Shown: in pieces, positions 28,297 to 36,851 of the stretch
How positions within the stretch are numbered: position 1 is the stretch's first letter
Layout: every line of letters begins with the position of its first letter
From: Desmonostoc geniculatum HA4340-LM1
Lineage (GTDB): Bacteria > Cyanobacteriota > Cyanobacteriia > Cyanobacteriales > Nostocaceae
NCBI GenBank assembly: GCA_019359545.1
Contig: JAHHHB010000012.1
Span: 1 to 64,000 of the forward strand
Direction: 5' to 3'
Length of the DNA: 64,000 bases
Notes under the pieces: model-generated
The model's input: only the letters and a program-made list of their open reading frames with translations
Database searches by the model: none
What the model was told of the DNA's origin: nothing
Position numbers and translations under genes: made by a program

Positions 28297-28509
28297 TTAA
28301 AGGCTTGTTAGCCATCCAATTAAACCATGTCCGGTCAGAACTTCCAAGGCTATGAGTGAGACAAAACCGATCGTTGCCAAACGCCCGTTGAGTTTTTCAG
28401 CATATTCTGTAAGCCCAGCCCGTGGAGTTTCATCTACATAAACTTTGGGTTCAATAGCAAATCTGTTGAGTTGACCTCGTTCGTTAATGGTGAAGCCTCT
28501 ACTTGTCAT
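28297..28509 (-). CDS. hli: High-light-inducible protein (HLIP/SCP)
   Basis: A 70-residue one-helix member of the chlorophyll a/b-binding superfamily. The C-terminal half has the HLIP signature [26 protein letters not shown], with the Glu and Asn/Arg that ligate chlorophyll. Residues 1-35 form a longer polar N-terminal extension. HLIPs bind chlorophyll and carotenoid and protect photosystems during high light. A GGAGT lies just upstream of the ATG. It is divergent from ocp, separated by 665 nt, which groups two photoprotective functions at one locus. Confidence 0.92.
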   Translation of the reverse strand: MTSRGFTINERGQLNRFAIEPKVYVDETPRAGLTEYAEKLNGRLATIGFVSLIALEVLTGHGLIGWLTSL

Positions 28510-29174
28510 TTGTTACTCCTTGCTTTGTGAACCTGCGAATAAATATAAATTAATGTAAATATTTTTTGCAATAGCTTGACACGCCAATGAAAGTAGTAAA
28601 AACCGTACCAAGCACGTAGGTAATTTCGGATTCAATACGGTTTGGTTAAGATTTTTTGATTAAAATTCTAAATTCCAAAGACGCGATAAATCGCCGTCAA
28701 GACAATAATCATTCCTTTGTCTTGACGGCGATTTACCCTTGTCTCTTGCCTTAACCGAACAGTATTGATTTCGGATTGGTCAAAAAGCATTCTTGGTAGA
28801 AGATGGATTGCGATTTCAGACATTGCACTTAAATTATGTCTGATTTGCTTAAGTAAAACTTATAAAAGCTATAAATTAAAACTATCAGTATCTAGCTGAG
28901 AAAGGTATTGCTTATTTGTAACGAAGTTGTTATATTTCTTTATATAAAGACACAAAAGAAAGTCAAAAAACGTGTAAAACGCGAGCAATACTTCCGAAGT
29001 ATCTGTTTGCATCTAAGTATCTAAAACAACAGAAGTAATTGCTGTGCCTTTGGTGCAGCGATCGCAACTGTAACTGTCTTGTCGTTAGTGTTGAGTACCT
29101 TTGCGAACAGCAAAAGGTATCTCCTTTGTCTGCACATTTGATAGAACTGTAATTTTCTTTTTGGAATTTCTGCT
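28510..29174. promoter_or_regulatory. hli-ocp divergent intergenic region
   Basis: 665 bases that must contain the promoters of hli (minus) and ocp (plus). The main feature is a nested inverted repeat at 28632-28768, described separately. The rest is AT-rich; I could not identify a defined operator. Confidence 0.5.
28632..28768. repeat. Nested inverted repeat (MITE-like)
   Basis: Outer arms 28632-28650 and 28750-28768 (TCAATACGGTTTGGTTAAG against CTTAACCGAACAGTATTGA, two mismatches) enclose a perfect 19-bp inner repeat 28687-28705 / 28717-28735 (TAAATCGCCGTCAAGACAA) with an 11-nt loop. The 137-bp unit can fold as a double cruciform. It may be a small mobile element or a regulatory structure. 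Confidence 0.75.
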
Positions 29175-30137
29175 ATGTCATTTACCCTCCAGTCGGCTCA
29201 AAGTATCTTTCCCGGCACCTTAATTGCTGACATTGTTCCGTCTGTCGTTGAATCTTTTAGTCAGCTTAACGCTGAAGATCAACTAGCATTACTTTGGTTT
29301 GCCTACACCGAAATGGGTAAATCGATTACCGTTGCGGCTCCGGGGGCTGCGAACATGATCCTCGCCCAAGGGCTTTTAGAACAAATTAAGCAGATGCCTT
29401 TTGATGCTCAGACACAAGTGATGTATGATTTGGCCAATCGTGCTGATACTCCCATCTGCCGTTCCTATGCATCCTTCACCGTAAACATCAAATTGGGCTT
29501 CTGGTATCAATTAGGAGAATGGATGGCTCAGGGAATTGTCGCTCCCATACCACCGGGTTACAAGCTTTCTTCTAAAGCTGCTCAAGTGCTGCAAGCAATC
29601 CGAGGTGCCGATCCAGGTCAACAAATTACCATCCTACGGAATACCGTAGTCAGTATGGGATTTGACCCCAACGCTCCTGGTAGTTACAAAAAAGTCTCAG
29701 AGCCTGTGGCTCCTCCCATTGCACAAGCATTTCGGACTAAGGTCACCATTGAGGGCACCGACAATCCTACTGTGTTGGGCTACATCAACAACATGAACGC
29801 CAATGACTTTGACAGTGCAGTTGCTCTGTTTAGCTCCGAAGGCGCCCTGCAACCTCCCTTTGAAAGACCAATTGTTGGTCAGGAGGCAATCCGCGCTTAT
29901 ATGCGTGAAGAATGCCAGGGATTGAAGATGATGCCAGAGCGCGGTGTATCTGAGCCAGTGGAAGATGGCTATACTCAAGTTAAAGTCACCGGTAAAGTCC
30001 AAAGCCCCTGGTTCGGTGCGAGTGTAGGGATGAACATTGCATGGCGGTTTTTGATAGATCCCCAAGGCAAAATCTTCTTCGTAGCGATTGACTTGCTGGC
30101 TTCTCCTAAAGAACTCTTGAACTTAGTACGTAAATAG
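29175..30137 (+). CDS. ocp: Orange carotenoid protein
   Basis: A 320-residue blue-light photoreceptor that quenches phycobilisome excitation. The N-terminal carotenoid domain (about 15-165) has Trp41, Tyr44 and Trp110, and Arg155 of the interdomain salt bridge. The C-terminal NTF2-like domain (about 195-318) has Tyr203 and Trp290, which hydrogen-bond the keto-carotenoid carbonyl. The linker is two residues longer than in Synechocystis OCP. Position 101, a Trp in Synechocystis, is Phe here. No gene for the fluorescence recovery protein is seen within the window, unlike many ocp loci. A hairpin at 30165-30207 follows the stop. Confidence 0.96.
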   Translation: MSFTLQSAQSIFPGTLIADIVPSVVESFSQLNAEDQLALLWFAYTEMGKSITVAAPGAANMILAQGLLEQIKQMPFDAQTQVMYDLANRADTPICRSYASFTVNIKLGFWYQLGEWMAQGIVAPIPPGYKLSSKAAQVLQAIRGADPGQQITILRNTVVSMGFDPNAPGSYKKVSEPVAPPIAQAFRTKVTIEGTDNPTVLGYINNMNANDFDSAVALFSSEGALQPPFERPIVGQEAIRAYMREECQGLKMMPERGVSEPVEDGYTQVKVTGKVQSPWFGASVGMNIAWRFLIDPQGKIFFVAIDLLASPKELLNLVRK

Positions 30138-30164
30138 AGTACTAGCTTAGTCGCTGGTGTGTAG

Positions 30165-30207
30165 GGTGGGCACTGCCTACAACGTAAAAGTATAAACAGT
30201 GCCCACC
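30165..30207 (+). terminator. Inverted repeat after ocp
   Basis: GGTGGGCACTG (30165-30175) pairs with CAGTGCCCACC (30197-30207), loop 21 nt, 28 nt after the ocp stop codon. This is a common cyanobacterial intergenic repeat and a plausible transcript end. Confidence 0.55.
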
Positions 30208-30432
30208 TTAACAAGATTGCTGCGATCGCTTTTGAAAATAACTAATCTGTTGACCAAGATTGTAAAAGATTGTTAACTACTTTTAATGTTGTGGAATGTT
30301 AAGCGATCGCGGACTCGGCACAGCTGCGCTGTTGCTGGAAGCAGGCGCTAGTTACTTTCCCCAAAATCAAAAATTTCTATGAGACATATTTCCAGCAGCG
30401 ATCGATTGGATATTCTGATTTTCAGGTGAGAA

Positions 30433-31077
30433 ATGGAGACTTGGAAGGCGGGCTGTATGGATGCCGATCAAATACTCAAGCGCTATTGTGCAGGAGAGAG
30501 AAATTTTACTCAGGTAAGCTTGCATTTGGCTAACCTCAGCGAGGTGTGCCTAGCTGGAATCAATCTGGATAGAGCTAATTTGGCTAATGCCACTCTGTCT
30601 CATGCTAACCTGCGTGGAGCAAATTTGATTGAAGCAAATTTGACTGCTGCGGCTCTCTGGAGAACTGACTTGAGTGGAGCGAACCTCATCTGGGCAAACC
30701 TCAAGGCTGCTAATTTGATCCGAGCAACTCTCAGCAAAGCAGACTTGCACAAGGGGAACCTTGTGAAAGCAGACTTACGTTTAGCAGATTTGCGTGATGC
30801 AGACCTTAGTGGTGCAAACTTAGCTGGAGCAGACTTGCGCTATGCCAACTTAAGTGGCGCTTTTTTGGCTAAGGCAAATCTCAGTGGTGCAGACCTGACT
30901 GGGGTAAACTTAAGCAATACAGATTTGAGTTATGCCAATCTAGCCAAAGCTATTTTATTTAAAACCGATCTGAGTTGCGTTGATTTCACCGAAGTAAACC
31001 TGACTCAGGTAGATCTGCATCACTGCGTCCTGAACGGAGTCATTTTGCCGGAATCAAGTTTGATGAAAACGGGTTGA
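30433..31077 (+). CDS. Pentapeptide-repeat protein
   Basis: 214 residues. From about residue 28 to 205 it consists almost wholly of A(D/N)LxX pentapeptides (for example LRGANLIEANLTAAALWRTD, LSGANLAGADLRYANL), predicted to form a right-handed quadrilateral beta helix. The first approximately 25 residues (METWKAGCMDADQILKRYCAGERNF) form a short cap found in many cyanobacterial members. There is no signal peptide, so it is probably cytoplasmic. The function of this large family is unknown. The start could be the internal ATG nine codons in. It precedes the second DICT kinase by about 100 nt on the same strand. Confidence 0.9.
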   Translation: METWKAGCMDADQILKRYCAGERNFTQVSLHLANLSEVCLAGINLDRANLANATLSHANLRGANLIEANLTAAALWRTDLSGANLIWANLKAANLIRATLSKADLHKGNLVKADLRLADLRDADLSGANLAGADLRYANLSGAFLAKANLSGADLTGVNLSNTDLSYANLAKAILFKTDLSCVDFTEVNLTQVDLHHCVLNGVILPESSLMKTG

Positions 31078-31175
31078 AGTGCCAACTTTAGATTAAAAAT
31101 TACTTCGGTAATCCTACAAAGAAGCCATACCCGACCGAAATTAGTAATCATTTATTCTCACCGATTTAGTTACCA

Positions 31176-33161
31176 ATGACTGTCTCGAATTCCTTGTTGG
31201 AAGATTTGTGCCAAGTTCTACCAGATTTGCAACCTCAAATCTATTTCAAGTCTTCGTTGACGGCTGTTTCTCACGCAATAGAAGACTTGGTACTGGCAGC
31301 GACAGATCAACCCCTAGTGATTGCGAATTTTCAGCAGGAGCGTTTTTATCGCCAGGAGATTCCTCGCTATGAAAAAATTGCTCAGCATACAGACCAGGTT
31401 TATGTATTAGCTGCACCAGAAAGTGACTTTGGTATTGCTTCAGCTCCTTATGCAACCATTCCTTTTGCCCCTAATGACGAATTAGCTCAGGAATGGCATT
31501 TGATTGCGATCGGTCAGCTATATTCAGCGTGCCTGATTTGTCGAGAACACGCTTCACCGATAGATTCAGCATCCCTAGACCAAGCAAGGGAATTTCAGGG
31601 AATTTGGACATTTGACCCCGAAGTTTGTATTCAGGCTGCCCGCCTATTGTTGGAGCGAATTCTGACTTACCGACCAGAACTAGCACCTAAAATCCGGCAA
31701 GCGCACAGACGTTATCGACTGTTGCGGGAATCGCAAGTGCAGACATCAAAAAATAATACATTAGGAATTGACTTCAGGCTATTTACCAACCGCTTAGTCA
31801 CATATCTACAAGCTAGTCAATACAGGCTACTGAAAGCTTATCGTACCATAGCTAGTAAAGAGCGCAAAGAGCGTTTGATTAATGCGATCACTACTACTAT
31901 TCGCCGCTCTTTTAATCCAGAAGAGATCTTAACTGTTACTGTTAGAGAATTAGGTCAAGTTTTTAGTGATTGTCGGTGTCTAGTTTATCTTTATCAACCA
32001 GGTAGTCAAAACCAGCCAATTGCTTACGAATCAACACCTGTGGGATTGGCATCTTTGCAGGGGGAAGCTTGGACATTGACAAGTCACCCGCTGTTTCAAA
32101 CTGCTTTAGTGCCAAGTCAAACTCAGAGCGAAAATCAATCACAAACTATAGTTATTGCTGATATCAACCAGGACTTTGGCTTACAGTCCCATCCAAAATT
32201 AAAAGCGCAATTGGTGCGCTGGCAAATTCGTGCTTGTTTGTTGGTACCGATTTGCTATCAAGGGACTTGGTTGGGAATGCTAGAACTGCACCAGCCAGAA
32301 GCTCATTTGTGGACAGAAGATGATATAGCTTTAGTAGAGGCGATCGCCACACAAGTTGGAGTGGCTTTGATGCAAGCACAAGCTTATCGCAACTTAGAAA
32401 CTTTGAATCGTCAGCTGGTAGACTTGGAGCGGACTCAAAGTAACTTAATTGCGATCGTTGGCCATGAACTGCGTACTCCTTTATCTACCATCCGCGTTTG
32501 CTTAGAGAGTTTAATTACAGAACCACAAATGCCGCTTAACTTGCAGCAGACGATGTTGCAAGCTGCTTTGGACGATGCAGATCGTTTACGTAAACTAATC
32601 CAAGATTTTATTACCTTATCTCGCTTAGAAGGCGGGTTGGTGCGCTGGCAACTAGAGCCAATATCCCTGCAAGAATACCTAGATTTAGCCCTCAGCGGAC
32701 TCGAATACCGTCAGAAATTGCCTAGAATTGTCGTAGAATTACCCCATCACTTACCACCAATCCAGGTAGATGGCGAAGGACTGATTGAAGTTTTAACAAA
32801 GTTACTCGATAATGCCTGTAAATTTACTGATAAGAGCGGACAAGTCACTATTCGTGCAGACCTCTTGAATCGAGAAGAAGTTGAGCCAGCCTTAGGAAAA
32901 CCCCAGAAAAGATCTGTGTTAAAAGTTACTATTGCAGATACAGGTCGAGGGATTGAACCGAGCCGACTAGAAACTATATTTGAGCGTTTTTATCAAGAAG
33001 AAGGATTTTTGCAACGCACTGTAGGTGGTGCGGGACTTGGTTTGGCGATTTGTCGTCGGATTATTGATAATTTGGGAGGTAAAATTTGGGCTGAGTCTTT
33101 GGGGAAAAACCAGGGTAGCGAGTTTCATTTTACGGTTCCGGTTGCGATGCCTATTTCTTAA
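31176..33161 (+). CDS. DICT-GAF hybrid sensor histidine kinase, paralogue 2
   Basis: 661 residues with the same layout as the kinase at 23196: DICT domain (about 1-140, LCQVLPDLQPQIYFKSSLTAVSHAIED), linker, GAF domain (about 230-405), HisKA with GHELRTPLSTI (His430) and HATPase with NACKFTDKSG, DTGRGIEPSRLETIFERFYQ and GGAGLGLAIC. All boxes are intact. Similarity extends over the full length, so they are paralogues by gene duplication rather than convergent architectures. The cognate regulator is unknown. The gene ends about 50 nt before the convergent helicase gene. Confidence 0.92.
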   Translation: MTVSNSLLEDLCQVLPDLQPQIYFKSSLTAVSHAIEDLVLAATDQPLVIANFQQERFYRQEIPRYEKIAQHTDQVYVLAAPESDFGIASAPYATIPFAPNDELAQEWHLIAIGQLYSACLICREHASPIDSASLDQAREFQGIWTFDPEVCIQAARLLLERILTYRPELAPKIRQAHRRYRLLRESQVQTSKNNTLGIDFRLFTNRLVTYLQASQYRLLKAYRTIASKERKERLINAITTTIRRSFNPEEILTVTVRELGQVFSDCRCLVYLYQPGSQNQPIAYESTPVGLASLQGEAWTLTSHPLFQTALVPSQTQSENQSQTIVIADINQDFGLQSHPKLKAQLVRWQIRACLLVPICYQGTWLGMLELHQPEAHLWTEDDIALVEAIATQVGVALMQAQAYRNLETLNRQLVDLERTQSNLIAIVGHELRTPLSTIRVCLESLITEPQMPLNLQQTMLQAALDDADRLRKLIQDFITLSRLEGGLVRWQLEPISLQEYLDLALSGLEYRQKLPRIVVELPHHLPPIQVDGEGLIEVLTKLLDNACKFTDKSGQVTIRADLLNREEVEPALGKPQKRSVLKVTIADTGRGIEPSRLETIFERFYQEEGFLQRTVGGAGLGLAICRRIIDNLGGKIWAESLGKNQGSEFHFTVPVAMPIS

Positions 33162-33210
33162 TGCGATGTTTGGATTTTGAGATTTGGTGATAAAGGGCGA
33201 TCGCAATACC

Positions 33211-36200
33211 CTAACCTTCTTGAGAAAGAATTAAATTCAGTACATTTAATTCGTGAGAAATTAAAATGTATTTGTCTGTAAAAATCTTTTTCCTAATCTC
33301 ATTTAGACTATAACTTCTAAAAATAACAAATGGAAAATCTCTGTATTTGTGACCAATTGGCATAATGTTGCCAACTGGATACATAGACTGTATGTAAGTA
33401 GCCAGAATATCCCGAAACCTTTGGTCTTCAGGTTCTTCACAATTGTTGGAAAAATATTCGGCGATCGCCTCACCACTAATAAAGGTAAATAAGGGCAATG
33501 CATAATATTGGTCAAAGTGGTGGCTATGCTGCTCAAACCTTTGTGTTTTATGAGGTTTTTCCTGCAACATATTTACTAAATCTATTGCCTCATTGATAGT
33601 AGAACGGAGACTCTCTGGAGATTTAGGGTTGCGACTAATTTCATACATTTTATCCAAAAAACCATCGTTATTATTGATAATTTTCTGTTCCAGCCGAAGT
33701 TTGTATTTTTCCTCTATCGTTTTACCTACAATAGGAACAACTAACAAACTACCACTAATATAACCAGTTTCAATAGGAGTAAAATCTAGTAAACCATCAA
33801 AACCATTATTGACCAATTTCAAAAATTTAGAAGTTAATGATTCTCGTAGGGAAAGATATGAAATCTCCTGCAAATTATCAGAGGACGTTTCATCTCTCAA
33901 AACTATTTCTGCTTGACTTAGCAGCTGCTTTAAACTCAAGTAAACTTCCTGTAACTGCTGATCGTTATGCCGCCTGTCGTATTCTTTCTTTAACTGTTTA
34001 ATTAATGTATCCATCTTACTACTGAAAGTCTGACCAGCAGCGAAAACAGATTTTCCTCCTATAGGAATCATGATGAATTTCTCCCGACCTATCTGCCAAG
34101 ATCCAGAAATTCTGGTCATGATAGATGTCTTTAAAATCAGTAAAATATTTAAAAGACTTAGCTTGCTTTCTTGTAAAGAATGCTCCTGATCATTGGTGTA
34201 ATACACAGCTTGCTCAGACAAGTAAAAAATTAACTCTTTGTCCTCACCGTCTATTGTCTTATCTCCACGACCTCTATAAATAACTTGAATAATTTCCATC
34301 AAGTTTTTTTCAATCTCAAATCGAGGGATATCAACTAAGATATGCTTTGTTTTGGGAAATGATAGCCCTCTACTAGCCGAGGCGGTCATAAAGACAACCT
34401 TCACGTTATTTTTGTACTGATTTATTTCTTTTTTTTCTTGTTCTGAAAGATTTGCGTGAATCTCCAAGTAATCATGATGATACTGGAATTCTCTGCGACG
34501 CTCCTTAATTTTATTAATTAAGTCAGCTAATCTAGGTTTGTCTTGAATGTATACAATAACTTGCCCAGCGGATGGGTTTTCTAAAAATAAATTTATATCC
34601 TCTAAAATCTGATTTTGAACACGCGACTCTAAATTTTTATGGCGAATTTTAAAATATTCTTGACTAAATTTAATAGACTCTATAAATACTTTATATGTTA
34701 TGTTTAAGCTTTTCGCAGGGTAAGAGTTGGCATTGATGACAGTTGCATTTAGACTATTAAATGTGAATTGTTCCATTGATAGTGGTGAACAATCCCCTAC
34801 TGCCTTTCTAAAAAAAATTTTGTTGGGTTCAGCAGATGTTTCTGATAGATGCTGTTTTATAATATTTGAATCCACAATCGAAGCGTCTGCTACGATAACC
34901 TTAGTATTAAATCCATGTTTGTCATCAGTTAAACCGTAAGTTCGCAAAATTCTAGTAATTCCATTTAAAAATTCAACACCACTATCATCTCCTGTGATTT
35001 CATCGATCATAATAACTAAATTTTTTATCCTACTAGATATAAGTTTTATCTTAGAAGGAATTACTAAACCCTCACTTTCGTTATAGCTATCTTTGAAGAT
35101 TTTCTCAAAATGATGTAATGTGTCTTTTCCACTTTGTGTTTTCTTCAATGACTGGATAGAAACTGTTGCTACAATATTATTAGATATTTTTCTGTTAATA
35201 ATCGTGTAAATCGCTTCACAAATGCTATCTAAAACACCCCGATTATTTAAACCTACCTCTTGAATCAAATCTTCCGTAATTTGCTTGAGGTTGCTTCTCA
35301 AGAATTTATCTTGGTCTACTTCTACTCGTTGATTGATAAAATTGACTGTCTGTTCTGTAAAATTGTCTGTTCGCAAATTAGAGAGAAAATGCACACTATA
35401 TTTGCCAGCATTATTTTTTATAATTTCGGTATTTGTGTTGATAGTAAATATTTTATCACTAGACAGTAACTTAGTATCTTCGTTTGTGAACTTATCAATA
35501 ATGTCTAAGTTTACTTGTTTTCTAGGACTAACATAGAAGAACAAAAAACCTTCATCAAGACAATTCTGGCTTTGAAGAAATTCTGCGATCGCTGTAGTTT
35601 TGCCAATACCAGGATTACCTGTTAAAAATATATAAGTTACATTAGAATTTAGTGCTTTTTGAATTAGCTCTGCATGAGCATCTCTTAAAGTAGACTGTGG
35701 CTTAACTTGCAACTGTGTCGCTAAATTTGGTGGGATAATATCTATAGAGTTAAAAAATCCCTCCACGCGTTCGTGATGATGTACAAGGTTTATACCATCT
35801 CCTGAAAGTTCTAGAAGTCGATTGATAAACTCTCTTCCTTTTTCAAAACTTATAGCTGCATTTTGTTTAATTAAATTTAAAACTTTCTTGCGAGCTTCTT
35901 TGATATCTTGATTGCTAGAATTTTGCTTGTATATCTGGGAACAGGTTGCTAAAAAATCTAAATTGTCCTTATTCACAGACACAGCACTAATAGAGCGATC
36001 GCTATAACCGACTACATTAAATATAATTGAAATCTCATCTGTTAGTAAAGCTTGGGAATGTAAAAATTCATAGAAGCTATGAGCATAACTAGCAGCTTGA
36101 ATCAACTTTATGCTCTCTTTGTCCTCTCGCTTAAATGCTGTAAAGTAATGTGCCAAATCTGAGGAAAAATTAATTCCTGAACTTTTTGTATCTAAACCTA

Positions 36201-36849
36201 AGTTAGAGAAAATGCTTTTCGACTTTAAATAACTAATTTCGCTTAACAATAAATTACGTAGCACTTCAATATTGTTTACATCTACCAAATCTCTAATTGA
36301 TTTGATATAAAATACAGAAAGATCGACACATATAACTCTTAATTGTTGAGAATAGCGGAATAAAATTAAGGTGTCTGCATTTAAAAACTCTCCCTTTCCT
36401 GAATATTTGCCAATATCAAATTCTGAGTTGCCAAACTGTGATAGTACATCTTTAAAAGCCTGCTCTTTGCCTTTTGTATGAGTTCCTATACTATTTTCAT
36501 CAGAAAAACAACATTGATAGTAAACAATTTCTAAACGCTTTAGCTGACTTTTGTTCCAACCTGTTGATTGAATATACTCATTTAAGAAGTTTAACCCCGC
36601 CAAAAATCCTTTTTGCAAGAAAAAGGTACTCCATTTAGCAACAATTTCTCTATGTTGTTCGCTAATAACTCTTTCTTGATCGGCAAGTCGCCTAAGCATT
36701 TTGGGAAAACTCAGCTTTTGTAAATCATGAGTGTATAAATCTCCAAAGTGGTGAGTTAGCTGATTTTGCTTAATATATGCAAGTATCCCGACATTAAAAC
36801 CTACTTCAAACACTCGCCCTAAATCCTGACCTAAATTATCTTGTGCCAT
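33211..36849 (-). CDS. Large SF2-type helicase, unrecognised accessory system
   Basis: 1212 residues. The N-terminal third (1-390) has no recognised domain. A helicase core follows: Walker A FLTGNPGIGKTTAIAEF at about 408-424, a motif Ia-like FFYVSPRKQVNLDI, Walker B LVIMIDEITGDDS at about 612-624, a motif III-like IVADAS, a second RecA-like domain beginning QVIVYIQDKPRLADLI, motif V FMTASASRGLSF and motif VI QVIYRGRGDK (Arg fingers) at about 853-862. The C-terminal 350 residues are unassigned. It starts 2 nt after the stop of the 1012-residue gene, indicating translational coupling. The DNA is visibly more AT-rich than the surrounding photosynthesis genes, fitting horizontal acquisition. It does not match a defence system I can name. 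Confidence 0.85.
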   Translation of the reverse strand: MAQDNLGQDLGRVFEVGFNVGILAYIKQNQLTHHFGDLYTHDLQKLSFPKMLRRLADQERVISEQHREIVAKWSTFFLQKGFLAGLNFLNEYIQSTGWNKSQLKRLEIVYYQCCFSDENSIGTHTKGKEQAFKDVLSQFGNSEFDIGKYSGKGEFLNADTLILFRYSQQLRVICVDLSVFYIKSIRDLVDVNNIEVLRNLLLSEISYLKSKSIFSNLGLDTKSSGINFSSDLAHYFTAFKREDKESIKLIQAASYAHSFYEFLHSQALLTDEISIIFNVVGYSDRSISAVSVNKDNLDFLATCSQIYKQNSSNQDIKEARKKVLNLIKQNAAISFEKGREFINRLLELSGDGINLVHHHERVEGFFNSIDIIPPNLATQLQVKPQSTLRDAHAELIQKALNSNVTYIFLTGNPGIGKTTAIAEFLQSQNCLDEGFLFFYVSPRKQVNLDIIDKFTNEDTKLLSSDKIFTINTNTEIIKNNAGKYSVHFLSNLRTDNFTEQTVNFINQRVEVDQDKFLRSNLKQITEDLIQEVGLNNRGVLDSICEAIYTIINRKISNNIVATVSIQSLKKTQSGKDTLHHFEKIFKDSYNESEGLVIPSKIKLISSRIKNLVIMIDEITGDDSGVEFLNGITRILRTYGLTDDKHGFNTKVIVADASIVDSNIIKQHLSETSAEPNKIFFRKAVGDCSPLSMEQFTFNSLNATVINANSYPAKSLNITYKVFIESIKFSQEYFKIRHKNLESRVQNQILEDINLFLENPSAGQVIVYIQDKPRLADLINKIKERRREFQYHHDYLEIHANLSEQEKKEINQYKNNVKVVFMTASASRGLSFPKTKHILVDIPRFEIEKNLMEIIQVIYRGRGDKTIDGEDKELIFYLSEQAVYYTNDQEHSLQESKLSLLNILLILKTSIMTRISGSWQIGREKFIMIPIGGKSVFAAGQTFSSKMDTLIKQLKKEYDRRHNDQQLQEVYLSLKQLLSQAEIVLRDETSSDNLQEISYLSLRESLTSKFLKLVNNGFDGLLDFTPIETGYISGSLLVVPIVGKTIEEKYKLRLEQKIINNNDGFLDKMYEISRNPKSPESLRSTINEAIDLVNMLQEKPHKTQRFEQHSHHFDQYYALPLFTFISGEAIAEYFSNNCEEPEDQRFRDILATYIQSMYPVGNIMPIGHKYRDFPFVIFRSYSLNEIRKKIFTDKYILISHELNVLNLILSQEG

Positions 36850-36851
36850 GT

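Noticed and set aside
29697-30214. Minus-strand open frames overlapping ocp as a possible FRP gene.
   Set aside because: They are antisense shadows of ocp without similarity to fluorescence recovery protein.
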